NCBI GenBank assembly: GCA_022496805.1
Contig: CM040088.1
Span: 25,837,501-25,901,500 of the forward strand
Reading direction: 5' to 3'
Origin: Pohlia nutans
Lineage: Eukaryota > Streptophyta > Bryopsida > Bryales > Mniaceae
Length of the DNA: 64,000 bases
Part shown: piece by piece, positions 1-11,939 of the stretch
How positions within the stretch are numbered: the stretch's first letter is position 1
How the letters are laid out: each line of letters begins with the position of its first letter
Program-made: the position numbers and the translations under genes
Notes under the pieces: generated by a model
What the model saw: only the letters and a program-made list of their open reading frames with translations
Told to the model about the DNA's origin: nothing
The model's database searches: none

Positions 1-76
1 GCTGAACCCTAAATTTTTATTTTTTAAAATTTCTATTTTCAGGGTTCATGAGCCCCAAAAAAAATTAAAAAAAATA

Positions 77-81
<5 letters not shown>

Positions 82-108
<27 letters not shown>

Positions 109-310
109 GTCTTTGGTGCGGGCGAAGGATTTGCGGCTGCCACAAGAGGAATGAATAGAAGAAAAAGAAGAAGACAAGAAGGAAGACAAGAAGGAAAATA
201 AAAAGAAGAAGACAAGAAAGAAATAAGATAAATGAAACAAGATAAAGAAAAGATAAAAGATAAAAGAAAATAAAAGATAAAGATTAAAGATAAAGATAAG
301 AATAAAAATT
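82..310. repeat. T tract and purine-rich low-complexity DNA
   Basis: An uninterrupted run of about 27 T is followed by GAAGAA- and GATAAA-rich sequence. The open frame across it is compositional. No gene is supported. Confidence 0.8.
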
Positions 311-1290
311 AAATTAAATAATTGTTTGTTTACAATGAAAGTAATTGTAGAACGACAAAAATGGTTGTTTTTTAGACAGTTTTTTAGACAATATTTTTAA
401 TGCTTCCGGGGACCAAGTGCATGATTATATGGCCAAGTGCGTAAATAGCGAATTGCGTGTTTCTTATGTCAAAAGAATCATTTAATAACAATTTTAAAAG
501 TTGGTTATAGGGTTAACTACCCATCTCCCCCAAAATGGCAAGATATAAACTCATGTTGAGGATAATAATTATAATATGAAAGGCTCTAAAATAGATATTT
601 TCAAAGGCTTTATATACAATAAACTATATTTCAATAAAAATATTGCAAAAATGGTACATTTGCAACCATGAAAGCTGTAAAATCTTTCAAACCCAAGCCT
701 TCAACAATGCATTTAAAAGTAATGTCTTGAATACACTCAATCCTCTCTAATGACATTCTCTAATTGTACTCATAATTATGTCCTTGAGGCAGTGTCAGTA
801 GAGTGGAGGGTTGAGTGTAGATTTCATACGAATGCCAACATTTGACATTTCCAAAATCCATTCACAGGCTTCCGTAACATATTTTAGCAACCCCACTGTT
901 CACCTTTGGGAATAAGCATCACATGCCAAAATCATTGCAGGAACCGTAATCTCCTGAAGAATTAAAGCCATCTTTAGCTAAAGATGACTTGCCAGCTCAA
1001 CAAACTTCTGTATTTTAATAGTTTTTACATGTTCCACATATCAATTCGCTGGTTAGGTGTTGATTCTCTGCACAAGCAAAAAGGTGTGCTGCAGTACTAG
1101 CGAAAGAATGTTATGTCTGATGAACACATAACTGAGCTTTGTACCATGTCTCTCTTAGCAAGTTGCAGCTTTCTGCTGCTGCCACTTGTCATGCTTTCAT
1201 ACGTCAAAGCTTTGTTGCAGGCTGTAGCATAAGACACAGCCAATTGAACTGAAAGAGACTCACTTGTCAGAGCCTTCAGTCAGTCACATA
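311..1290. other. Intergenic, no feature seen
   Basis: AT-rich sequence without a convincing reading frame, splice structure or terminal inverted repeats that I could find. Confidence 0.6.
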
Positions 1291-1368
1291 AGGTATGTGC
1301 ACCCAAAATTGCCCCCTAACATGTACAGAGAGGATACATTTCAGGGGCGATTTTGGGTGCACATGCCT
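1291..1368. repeat. 78-bp perfect-arm hairpin, TA-flanked
   Basis: The two arms of 26 bases differ at two positions and enclose a loop of about 25 bases. The arm reads AGGTATGTGCACCCAAAA. TA flanks both sides, which suits a very small Stowaway-like MITE. A microRNA-type foldback is the alternative, since length and pairing also fit that. Confidence 0.6.
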
Positions 1369-1454
1369 TAGGGTCCCTACCCACCTGCGAAAGGTACTAA
1401 CGTAATCATTACTTTTACCATTGAGGGTGCATATAAAAACATGTTTCGTTCACA

Positions 1455-1850
1455 ATGGACATTGACGAACCAGTTATTTTGCAGTTTGTTGAGTATGCGG
1501 GGTTAGCAAAGCAATGTTGTGACATAGCTGCTTCTCACCTGCGCAAGGTTATTGCGAGTGAAAAAACTGCCAAGAAAGAAAAGCTCCTAAGAATCAAGAA
1601 AGAAAAATGTAGCCAAAATGGGGAATCCGAAGGATGTAGCTACCTTCTCAAAATTTCCAGAGAAATCTTCATTTCACGTAGATTAAAAAAAAATCCCGAT
1701 AAGTTGAGGAGATACGTAATATTCCATGATAAGTCATGTAATACGTATCTACCACGAGAAGCCGAAGCAGGCCACGTAGGTTCAGGGTTGAGGCCACGTA
1801 GATTTGTCTTATTAATTTTCTGTTTCAGATGCAAAGTGCGAATTTCTTAA
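1455..1850 (+). CDS. Hypothetical protein, doubtful
   Basis: A 131-codon frame that I do not recognise. A TATA-like ATATAAAA lies about 20 bases upstream of the ATG. The first 60 residues are acidic then lysine-rich and look moderately protein-like (an N-terminal MDIDEP, then a Lys-rich helix-prone stretch). The second half is less convincing. No domain is visible, and it may be an exon of an undetected gene or chance. Confidence 0.2.
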   Translation: MDIDEPVILQFVEYAGLAKQCCDIAASHLRKVIASEKTAKKEKLLRIKKEKCSQNGESEGCSYLLKISREIFISRRLKKNPDKLRRYVIFHDKSCNTYLPREAEAGHVGSGLRPRRFVLLIFCFRCKVRIS

Positions 1851-2174
1851 CTTCGTTTCTGTGCTACATACCCCTTTTAAATCAGTCTGGTGGGCAGGGA
1901 CCCTTATAATTTCTTCTTGAGCAACAATATCAATGCATAGTACGTCTTCCTGGACACATAAACTTTGAGATTGTACTTCACATGCAAAAGAGTTAAACAT
2001 AATAAAAATCCAATGCTGCACAAGAGTTATTCATGTGACTTATGCAAACAGAATACTTATGGCTGAGCAAGTGATTAGTCACAATGATAGAACATGGTTG
2101 AGTTCTATCAGGGTGACTAGTTATTTGCTGATTGTAATTTAATCCGTTGAATTGAAGTGTCACGTATAAATTGT

Positions 2175-2327
2175 CACTACAAATAGAAGGCATCGCTTTT
2201 CACTCGGTAGGTGAGTCAAACGGTGTCACTTCGCACTCACTACCCCAGACGCTCAAGACTTGGTGAGTGCGATTCATCACGTAGGACAAGTGTGTACAGT
2301 GAACTATGACATTGTTCTGAGTATGTA
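2175..2327 (-). mobile_element. CACTA-type MITE, truncated copy
   Basis: It begins CACTACAA and follows the same internal sequence as the complete copy at 43454-43813 read on its complementary strand, up to the word GTTCTGAGT. There it diverges, so the distal terminus is lost. It is a non-autonomous family member with no coding capacity. Confidence 0.7.
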
Positions 2328-2940
2328 GTCCATAATCTCTAGCCTCACGGAAGAAACTTGCACCATCTTCCGGGACCATCTTCAAAACAACACGAGGAAA
2401 AAAAGATAGGGTATTTATTATTTCTTTTGAGGTAAACAATATAATTTTAATAAAAATAAATATGATACTAAGAATTTCATTTTTGGAATATTCATCAAAT
2501 TTTTAGAAACAAACTAGGAACATGTACATTACTTATAATTCTCCAAAAATTACCCTATTTCTGCACATGGTTTCTTCTTGTGCAAGAAAGCCAAGAGAAA
2601 CATGGATAAAAGAAATAAAAATTGAGTGAAAACACACATTACCATCTTTTTAAAGAGTTTAACGTAGTTTCCATTCTCAATGACATATAGCAATATTTTT
2701 TCATATGATTTGCAATTCAAAATGGTGAATCATTTTACGAGACCAATGTACTTTTCTAAGCAGAAATGTTCTTAACATCTAATATTTTGTTCTTAGGTTG
2801 GGACTTACTTGAACCTTGCTCAAAACATGACAAATTGATGTAGAGTTATTTAAAAAGGTTTTGTCTTCAGTTTTGGGTATAGGGACAAAATTCGGTGTTT
2901 CCACTTGACTTAGAGCATCATCAATATAACATTGTAAAAG

Positions 2941-3119
2941 CGCTACAAGCAGAGGTGTCGTTTCTCACTCTGGAGGATCCTGTTCATTGTCGCTTTTCAC
3001 TATACACGCTTGTCCTACGTGAAGAATTGCACTCACCAAGTCCAACCAAAAGATTGGTGAGCGCGAAGTGGCGCCGTTTGACTCACAGGAGTGAAAAGCA
3101 ACGCCTTCTCCTTGTAGTG
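2941..3119 (+). mobile_element. CACTA-type MITE
   Basis: 179 bp. The left end is CGCTACAAG (mutated from CACTACAAG) and the right end is CTTGTAGTG. The three-base duplication AAG lies at 2938-2940 and 3120-3122. It is closely similar to 40405-40583. CACTA-initial termini and a three-base duplication are the hallmark of the CACTA (En/Spm) superfamily. Confidence 0.85.
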
Positions 3120-3248
3120 AAGAGATAGCACAAATGAAAAATGTGTCTTGCAAACACATTTCTCATTTGTGTTGCCCCTTTTGACAAGGAAACACATAAA
3201 ATGAACACAAGAACCTATCTTTCTTGGGTCCAGCTACGAAAGCAAATA

Positions 3249-3351
3249 CTCCCTCTATTCTGAAATAAAAAGCACCTCTGGGGATTCAACACAACGTTCT
3301 CAAGACTGTGCTAAATTCTTAGAGGTGCCTCTTATATTGGAATTGAGCGAG
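3249..3351. mobile_element. Stowaway-like MITE
   Basis: 103 bp foldback starting CTCCCTCTATTCTG and ending with the degenerate complement, flanked by TA on both sides. Stowaway MITEs of Tc1/mariner type have this terminal CTCCCTC motif and TA duplication. Confidence 0.8.
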
Positions 3352-6270
3352 TACCAATTATCATTTCTGGAAACTGAAAATTATAAAACCTGCCATTAGT
3401 GATAATTTTGTGCGTCATGTTGCTCAGATGGCAAGCTTTGGCAAATCGGCTCAAACTCTCACAGCTTAACCCTGTAACGCCGGCACCAGTGACCGCTGGT
3501 CAAAATGAGGGAAGGACCCTTGACCGTGAACTCTTCGTCGCAAGGCTGCATTTGTGAAAATTGTGGGCCTTTTCCAATGTTCTGAAGCTCATTGGACAGA
3601 TGGGGGAGTTGGGTCGACAGTATGCCCACTCAAATGCGCAGATAGCAAGGATTCTGACTTCTACAACTAATTGAGGACATAGCTCATGAAGAAAAAAAAG
3701 AAGGGCAGCACTAGAAATAGTGAGGCAAGAAAAAGGTGGTACTCGACACGGGAGATAGAAAGTGGAAATCCTGATGAGAGTCCAACTAGCATTTGAAAAG
3801 AAGAAATGGAACATACGGCGAGGTCAGAAATAGGAAGTAGTGAAGCTTGCATTGGGAATATAAAAAAAAAAAGTGCATACAAATTTCAGAAACTTCTCTT
3901 GTCCTTGTGCTGAAATTGGAAGGCAACATGACCCCTACCTCATGCAGAGCCCGCCCTCATGCCTGGAATGCGGAAATAACTGGCCAGCTGCAGCAAATAA
4001 TCCGGCAGTGGCCACTGTGCATTGGGGAAGCCGAATCCGCAGGGAAAGCCGAGTGGGCAGGCGGGCAGTGGAGCTTGGATCCTGGGTAGCAGAAAAGAAA
4101 ACAGGCCGCGTGGCTGCTGACCAGCTGACCGGGACAGTGTCCGAGGCAGTTGGAAAGCCCAGCCCTTATCCATTGTTCAGGAGCAATGGCCAATCACAGT
4201 CGTCCCTCGTGGCACTCAGCATTTCAGGCCATGACGAGATGAGAGCCCTGTCCTTGAATTCCAGAGCAACTGCAGACCGTGTCATTCCATTTTGCATTTG
4301 GCACACCTAAATGACAGAAGTAGCTACATAAAAAGTATAAGATGTATGTAATATATATCCTCAAAAACCTAAGGAACCGCCTACAAAAATATACAAATGT
4401 ACAAGAAATTGATACCCCGTTAGATTGTGACATACTCCCTATATCTGGTACGGAAACAGGAAAAAAATCAGTGGAATTACTACCAGTGCACATCCCAGTA
4501 ACATGGAAACTTGCACATGTATATGTTTCCACATCCAGGACACATATGGCTACACTTCTTCTTCTTGCAAGCTCGACACAATTTACGTTTCCTTCTCATA
4601 GGCCAAGGTCCATGCACATCGGCCCGATTGGGTGCAAACACTGAAAATCCTATTTTTCTAGCTCCCCAGTTCGCCGATAACTCCTTTGCAAGCTGCATTT
4701 GGAATGACAAGTGTGTCATAGGCTCATACATAAAATGGAAGCTCAAATCTGAATGAATTATCCATGAATTGACAACCACTGTGTCCAACAAGAAATGAAA
4801 AACCCTGTGCCACCATTTGTGGCTACGTGTCAGAGTGGAATAAATGCCACGCAACTGACCGGCACTATCTACCCCTCTCATGTTAGTTTGGTATTGTAAA
4901 TTCATAGGCCCGGTGTTCACTTTTATTTTGCCACCTTTCACTTTTCGGTACACGGTTTGTATCACTCCGGGTGGGGGAATGGGCTCCGCATGCGTAGACA
5001 AGAGTAAAACTGCCTTTTTGTCTTTCCACACCATGCAACAAATCTTCCCACCCTCATGCATCCTCCAATCTATCCATCCAAGTTCTTGTTTTTGTGTGAT
5101 CAATTTTGCAAACATATGTTTCGGCACATACTTCCGGTCATACCGCAATGTCCCCGTGGCCATAATTCCTTTCTCTAAAAGGTCTAAGAACAACGGCACG
5201 GAAGTGAAAAAATTGTCCGTGGTTACAATATGGCCGCGACCTTGTAATCCATGTGTCAAATTCTTCACCACTGAGCGGCCTTGGAATCCAAGCCCTTTGC
5301 CACTATGCATGTCCTCTTGGTCACTATCACCATCATTAGGTGCTACCTCCCCATGTTCCTTTCCACAATAGACACTAAAAGTCCATATATACTTTGATAA
5401 AGCATCAGCTAATGCCCACACCTTGATGCCAATGCGTACAGGTTTGTTTGGCATGTATTGGCGAATGGGACAATATTAGCCTTTGTAACGCACCATTGTC
5501 TCGTCCACAGTGAGTTGGCAATTAGGATTCCACATCTCTTGGCACTTGTCACGTACTTTGTTTGCAAGCCACCTAATTTTCCTAATTTTTTCCGGTGCCC
5601 CACCAATTCCTTGTAAATCCACCTCTCCATCATCATGAACATGAAGACATCGCCTAATAGCCTCAAATCGGTCTCTAGACATTAGTTTTGATAAGACAGG
5701 ACATTGGAGGAGTGGCTCATCTTGTGACCAATAACATCGTGTTGATGGTAATTTTTTGATACCCATATAGAGACATATAGCAAGATATGCACGAAATTCC
5801 TTGAATTCCAACGGAGACCAATCTTTACCCCCTCGTGTGTTCTCCATGTCTTCACCAATCACTTCTGATGCATATCTATTAGACTCTCTAACAATTGCCC
5901 TTTGGGTTTTTTTGGTCCACAACTTCTCAAATAAACCCAAACAAGATGGAAGTCTGCCATATGGGTGTGTGCACCCAGAGTTGGGCCCCGCAAAGGGTAC
6001 TGGTGGTGTACTGTAAGAAGAACTGGTTTTTTTCCAAGTTCCTGGCCCATACGCGGATAGAAGAGGGTCTACCTTTTCTTTCCCCTTTCGATGTGACATA
6101 GAATTCGTGGTGTTTATGCGAATTCCAACTTTCACTAAAGGAGTGTTTGCAAATGCCATACCTTCTATTGTTTGGGATGGATGTGGAATTTCAGAGTTTT
6201 GCACCTCCACAGCATGCGCAAAGGACCCCTTCCTCCCTGGCACTGATTTTCTTTTTGGCCTTCTTGAAGG

Positions 6271-6380
6271 TCCAGCGACTCCAGGTGCAGAACTCCAGTC
6301 CAGCGACTCCAGGTCCAGCGACTGTGGCTCTTGAAGGTCCAGCAACTGTGGCGTATGAGGGTCCAGCCACTGCTCCCCGA
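6271..6380. repeat. Degenerate 15-base tandem repeat in piggyBac gene
   Basis: GGTCCAGCGACTCCA and variants recur several times. In the coding direction they give Ala-Gly-Pro-Ser-rich repeats. The two overlapping open frames of the piggyBac gene meet here, so repeat-length change is the likely cause of the frameshift. Confidence 0.7.
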
Positions 6381-7589
6381 TTCCCTGCTTCGCTGCAGTC
6401 GGCGCTCCCTGCAGCAGCGCTCCCGGCCGCTCCGATTCCTGCAGCGGCGCCTCCGGCTGCTTTGATTACTGCAGCTCCGCTCCCACCTACTGCGCACCGA
6501 TCCGTGCCGAGTTCGGAATTAGGGTTTCTCAGAGCCGTTCGTCCGCCGCGTGGGCCACGCCCGCCGCACCTGCCGGCACGTCCGCGACTTCTCCTGTGGC
6601 CTGCAGCATGAGTATTAGTAATGCGAACTCCTTCTTCCGCTGCAGTATCGGGTGCAACGTTCTTGAGATTCTGCTGCTGTGCTGTTGGGGACGCCGCTGC
6701 GGAATGGGTGCTCTCCCGGCTTGGAGGCTGTGATGGACGCTCAGATTCGAGGCAGTCGCTTGTTGGAGGCATCGGCGGATTCTTGGCATTGGTGGATTGG
6801 AGGCATGGGCGCAGTGGCGTATCAGTGGTTTTGGTGATCTCCAGCCTCCCTGCAAGTGCGTGGTCGCCACTGCCGACCCTGGCTTGACCGACCCGGCCTT
6901 CAGGTGCGTGCTGAAATCGTCTTTTCTTATGCTTCCTTGCCTTGCGCAATGGTCTGCTAGTTTTCACGGGCTCTGGGGTGTCTGACAATGTTGCTTCCGA
7001 ATCTGTGGCATGAGTTTTGGCCGATTTTGTGTCGTCCGTGCTGGAACTCTCCATTGCCAAGACCGATATTGTTCCTTCCGAGTCAGACGAGCTTGTATAA
7101 TTAGATGAAGAGGAAGTACCTTCTAGTGAGGATGGGTGACCCACATATGGGGATTGCGCCTCTAAATCTGTTGTGTGTGTGCTTGGGATCGGGATTGCTT
7201 GGGATGGATCAGAGTTTGGATTTTCAGATCGAGTAGTGGTTCTACGTATTCTCTGGATAGCCCCCACGCAGACACTCTCTTCTTCGCCCGTCTCGTATCT
7301 TACTATGAATGTGCTCTGTCTTGTGATTTCGTCTACTTTGTGGCCAACGATGTGCGCCGGTGTCCAGTAATCTATAGTGTTGTCCTCAATATCTCCTGCA
7401 TTGCGTAGTAGGCCTCTCTGGACTCGGACAACCTCATTGGCAGGAAGGGCGCGTGCACTTACCAAGGATTTAGTCGCTGGAGCTTGTGCGCTCCGCTTTT
7501 GCTTTTCCTTTACTGATAGTCGTTTTGTTGATGGTGCCTCCCTCTCCGCTGATGCAGGCCTCCCTGCAGCTGTCTGCCTCGCCGGTGCA

Positions 7590-7690
7590 GTCTGCCGCGT
7601 GCTCCCTGCAGTGTGCCGCGTGCTCCCTGCAGTGTGCCGCGTGCTCCCTGCAGTGTGCTGCGTGTTCCCTGCTGCCTGCCGCGAGCTCCC
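7590..7690. repeat. 21-base tandem repeat in piggyBac gene
   Basis: At least three exact 21-base units built on TGCCGCGTGCTCCCTGCAG, with degenerate units after them. The minus strand encodes repeats of the type CREHAAH. It lies in a GC-rich island that contrasts with the AT-rich surroundings. Confidence 0.85.
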
Positions 7691-9170
7691 TGCCTACCGC
7701 GAGCTCCATGCTGCCTGCGGCGTTGCTCCCGCTGCCTGCCTCGGCCATCCCGAACAGTCTCTGTGGACCTGCTGCAGCCCCTGGACTGCCGATGTTGAAG
7801 CTCCAGCGCCCTGCACGTATGCTTCGGCTGGCGCCACTGCAGGTTCCAGCTGCTTCATAGAAGATCTTTCTCGCAACCTTGCAGGTTCCGGTTGCTCCAT
7901 AGGTGATCTCCTTCGCAACCTTGCAGGTTCCAGCACTCGGCAGTCGGTCATAATCTCCAAGTACTGAATGTGGCAAACTTGTCAAGGTTTCACGTGCATC
8001 CCTCAATTTTTGTCTCAACTCTTCGCTGTTTCGCATGATACCCTCGTTTGGTGACCCTGGTACAAACAATGTGGCAGTAGCAGTAATGGCCTCCTTGCAT
8101 CGAATCTGCGATAGCTCATTGAATGTGGGTGGGCTGCGGAATCCTGGATCGTCATGTTCAACTTTTGGTTTGGGAAAAATCACATTTCGCATGATGGAGT
8201 ACACCTCGGCAGAAAAACCATCTGCATGTCCTTCTTGACGCCTCTCCGTCCATTTCAGCAACTTTGCCGCCCAAGAATACCACAAAAACCTAAGTCTTTC
8301 GGGTGTTTTGTCACTCCCAAATTGCCTATCTCTCTTCAATCTAGGAAGGCTGCAAAGGTAGTTCTCATTGAGCATAGCAAGTAGATATTGAACTTGCCAA
8401 GTTTGTGCTCTATGCTTGCTAATCAAGTGTTGTGCAATGGCCGTTGCCTCCAAGGGACACCATGAGGGATAGCTAGGAGGAGGAAGTTTCAGTGATGCAA
8501 GCGCAGATATAGTGTGAGGCATTGTGTTGTATCTTTCAAAGTGTGGAAATATAAATGGTTTCAAAGTTCAATTGTGTTTGCTCTTGTTGCCATGCTTCTT
8601 ACTCTTCCTTGGAACAATGGAATTTTTTGCTCGTAGATCTCTGACAATGCTACTCCTTGGCTTCGTGTCTTGTGTCGGAGTAATGGCAATATGCCGCCGT
8701 TCTCAACGTTGCTATCTTTGGTCTTTATGTTTCTTATATTTTTCTCACTTCCCAACTGTAAACGGCCAACTGTACAAGTTCCCTCTTTCGTGAAACTGCC
8801 CAAGATTGCCTCTTTTGTGACGTGGCAGGCTGCCCAAAAAATGTCTTGCATTTTCTCAACCTACCCACAACTAAAAATCACCCAAGGGCTGCATTTTTTT
8901 CCCACTGCCCATGGTTAATAAAATCCACCGGCCCACTACTTGCCAGCTCTCCCTTGCTTGTTTTCCAAGATGATTAGAGCGCCTAAAATTATAGCAACAT
9001 GTATTCACTCATTTATGAAACCCAAGTACTTCAGATTACTGCAAAGATCATTCACAAATTTCAGCGGATGAAAATCATCAACGCCTGATTATGCACAGAT
9101 TTTACAGTTCATCCATCGGACCATTTGGGTCCTCTTCGGCCTTACAGGGTTAAGGTGTGCAGAGGGCTTC

Positions 9171-9278
9171 CACTAATAGAAAAGGTGGCATTGCCAAAGC
9201 ATGTAGTGCCCAATTCCACACATGCACAGTGATTTTACCTAGGCATCTCCCTGGGAAGTGCCACCTTTTCTACTAGTA
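9171..9278. mobile_element. Short CACTA-like foldback
   Basis: 108 bp. Left end CACTAATAGAAAAGGTGGCA, right end the complement ending CTACTAGTA. Both sides carry the three-base duplication TTC. It starts 18 bases outside the piggyBac right TTAA. Confidence 0.75.
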
Positions 9279-9321
9279 TTCGATTCCCTTCAAGGGTTGA
9301 ATGTACAGAGATTGTTTTTTA

Positions 9322-9640
9322 CCGTACGTGGAAGGCAGGGTCGATAAAAAATAATTCCCCAAAAAAATGCGGAAAAAATAAATATATTTATTATGTATTT
9401 TGTCGAAATCAACAAAAAATTAGTCAACAAAAAGTTGAAAAAAAATAGAATAAAAACATAACACTCAACGAAAATCGTAGACAAAAAATAAAATAAAACG
9501 TTTAGCCGCCAGAATTTTTTTAATGTTAGCTATTAATAGCCAGTTTTCTTAATAATTACTTTTGAAAGTGCCAACCTCCACTGTTTCAACTTTTATTAAT
9601 TATTCGACTTGAAAGTGCCAACCCTGCCTTCCACGTACGG
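9322..9640. mobile_element. TA-flanked MITE with 20-base termini
   Basis: 319 bp. The ends are perfect inverted repeats beginning CCGTACGTGGAAGGCAGGGT and are flanked by TA. The interior is A/T rich with short inverted segments and no gene. TA flanks suggest Tc1/mariner mobilisation. Confidence 0.85.
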
Positions 9641-9824
9641 TAGTTTAATTACAAAAACTTCATCTTCTACCCTTTAGATCAATAGAATATTGGAAGATTT
9701 GGTTTGTCTATGGAAAACAGCTTGTCAAATGCACAACCTAAATAACAATAATCCAAAAAATCTATTGTTGCATTCTGATCTAAATAGAGGTGGTTGAAGG
9801 GGAAGGTTGAAGTGGAAGGTTGAA

Positions 9825-9980
9825 GGTATACCAACATTTTACTACCATGTTTCCAATTCCGCCTTCATGTTTTGGTGGTGTAAATTCCAAATCAAAATTG
9901 TATACGATTGGTTCATGTACCATCAGTACATGTACTATAGACGGAATTGGAAACATGGTGGTAATAGGTTGGGGTGTACC
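9825..9980. mobile_element. Foldback element, GGTATACC/GGTGTACC ends
   Basis: Imperfect inverted arms of about 37 bases share CATGTTTCCAATTCCG. I could not assign a clear target duplication, so the superfamily is unknown. Short tandem GGTTGAAG-type repeats lie just to the left. Confidence 0.6.
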
Positions 9981-11935
9981 TTAATTTATATATCAACACC
10001 TCTTCAATGCATAGTTTCAGAGAAATTTTAGTATGGATGTTTAGGTACTACATACCTTTCTCCAAACTAACAACTTGGATATGCACAATGACTTTATTGA
10101 AACATGAAAGACGTTTAACAATTTTTTCTTCTAATTCTTGCACTAGTGCACATCATGGCATGCTCTAATCAATGTTGAATGGAAGCATGGTAAACTAAAC
10201 CAAATGCGATGCTGAGTGAATTCAACAAAACAAGGCCCAAAAATACATAATTAATTGGAATTTTGGATTTTTTTTTTTTTTTTTTTTGAAAATATGATGA
10301 GAGATATAATGTTCTACAAAGACCAATATCAAATGTTTAAAAAAATATTTTCAATCAACAATTTCATAAGTTTTAGTCAAGTTGTAATTGCCAAATTTGA
10401 AAAAGGTAGTAGTGTACTAATCTGAGAAGTAGATGAAAAATAGGCTAAAAGTACATTGAATAAAGTGATTTTTTTAATTAATTTTTCCTATTCCTTGTTA
10501 AACTTAATTATAAACTTCAAGAATGTAAAATTTATATATTTATGAAACATAATTAAGATCATATAATATGCATTCAAAATTGAATTTGGATATCAATTTT
10601 CAGTTGCTACTTCTTGTAAACCCTTTTAAATATTTTGATTTGAAATTTTGAATTTCAGTACATACATGAGTAATAGAGCAAAACTTTTAATTATAATTTA
10701 AATATATGACATTTTACTATCAATTTATGAGCTCATTACAGAAAATGTGAACCCTCAAATGGCCCTCCAGAAAGTCTTGGAGGAGGACCCTAGAATTGAT
10801 TTAAATTGTCTTTTTGAAACCCCAGCAGTTACAAATCCCCTATTTCTGCGCAGTATGGATGACATCATGGCATGTGTGGCAATAAAGCGTCATTGGATTC
10901 AGTGTTTACAAGGTCACATACTCAATTTATATTGATATCCTACTCAATAGTTTTCCTACCTTATAAATGCCACTGACAAAAATTCACACAAGATGGCCAC
11001 TGTTGCAGGACAGAAAAGTTGTCCTTCGCCTACTTGCACTAGCCCGGCTGATTTAGGGTCGCATGTCAACTCTTGGGGCCCATTTGAGGGCTCACATTTT
11101 CTCTAATGTTAACAAAAAAATATACAATTCAGCTTCACGGAGTGCCTTTTGGTTGGAATACCATGCTTTCACCTTGTTGTGCAAGTATATAGGGTAGAGG
11201 ATGGATATTACCTTGGGTATTAGTGTCAATAGCAGGTACCTTATCTTCTATGGTATTGGTTGTACGTAGCAACTACCCTGCTTGTACCTTATTTTCTAAT
11301 ATATTTACTTGTTAAAATACCTTGAGAAAGATTTAGGGTGTTACAAGGGTGATATAAGGGTGATGCCTAAGTGACAAATGATTATTTCTAGAGAAAAAAT
11401 CACATTTTTGTTGTTATTGATACAAGGTGTGTACATTAACTCTTGAAGAGAATTGAAGTCATTTTCAATGACTATGTATTTTTGCGTATACTTTTGCCAC
11501 TTGTATTTTCATGATGCCATTTTTGACTACACTGTTGTATTTGACTGCACATTGTACCATGATATACAACAAATATGAATTTTATATTTCAGTAGAGAAC
11601 ATGGGTTCTATAGGAAGATTGGGTCTATGTGATTATATTAACTTGATTATATTAACTTTGGAGTGCCACACCTGGACCTGTGGATGCGATTAATTTTAGA
11701 AATTGTCCCATTTGAAAACTATTTGAGTGTAAATACATGCCACGTTGCCCTAATCTCACAACACGTGTTTAAACTTGAAAGGGAAGGAAAGAAGAGAAGT
11801 TGCCTTGATAGACTTAGGTTTTTTTAGCACTTTTGAAGCAACCTCCTATGAGTGAAATTTTGTCAATTTCGATGCGTTTGGAATGAAATTTTTATGGGTG
11901 CAGTTGAATTGAAGTTTTAGAAGGTTTAGGGTGAA
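9981..11935. other. AT-rich intergenic, no gene seen
   Basis: Long A/T-rich stretch with a run of about 20 T near 10270. Open frames are short and compositional. Nothing with recognisable protein or RNA character was found. Confidence 0.55.
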
Positions 11936-11939
11936 TATA

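Larger units (their letters stand above)
4480..8522 (-). pseudogene. piggyBac transposase with long N-terminal extension, broken
   Basis: DDE-type transposase that would cut and paste at TTAA. The core (minus strand, 6345 to 4480) shows the three piggyBac aspartate motifs: LTVDETMVRYKG near 5500, IVTTDNFFTS near 5205, and NMRGVDSAGQLRG near 4880. A C-terminal Cys/His cluster (CRACKKKKCSHMCPGCG near 4550) matches the family's zinc-binding tail. A TAA at 5476-5478 interrupts the frame directly after the first aspartate motif, and the same frame continues on both sides. Upstream, two further frames (8522-7470 and about 7490-6191) join by single-base shifts, the second inside a GC-rich tandem repeat. 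They would add about 700 residues to the usual ~600. That extension includes a segment with PAHIVGHKVDEITR and FIVRYETGEEESV, a pattern reminiscent of Tudor/Agenet folds. The ATG chosen is the first in the 5' frame. Small introns instead of frameshifts cannot be excluded. Confidence 0.85.
3470..9149 (-). mobile_element. piggyBac transposon, near full length
   Basis: A 5.68 kb element bounded by TTAA at 3466-3469 and 9150-9153. The left end reads CCCTGTAACGCCGG and the right end, on the other strand, reads CCCTGTAAGGCCG. TTAA duplications with CCC-initial termini are diagnostic of piggyBac. Inside, on the minus strand, lies one long transposase gene (4480-8522) with a DDD catalytic core and a cysteine-rich tail. 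About 1 kb between the left end and the stop codon appears non-coding. The gene has one in-frame stop and two frameshifts, so this copy is probably inactive. The almost identical ends and few lesions suggest recent insertion. Confidence 0.93.

Noticed and set aside
3873..4310. Plus-strand frame of 145 codons inside the piggyBac left end
   Set aside because: No recognisable motif, overlaps other frames on both strands, and lies in a probable non-coding part of the element.
4880..5371. Long plus-strand open frame opposite the piggyBac core
   Set aside because: Complement of the transposase reading frame. The minus strand carries the catalytic motifs.
6147..6887. Plus-strand Ala/Pro- and Gly-rich frames
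   Set aside because: They arise from GC-rich tandem repeats of the piggyBac gene read on the wrong strand.
7377..7967. Plus-strand Cys/Ala-rich frame of 196 codons
   Set aside because: Shadow of the 21-base tandem repeats. No family resemblance.
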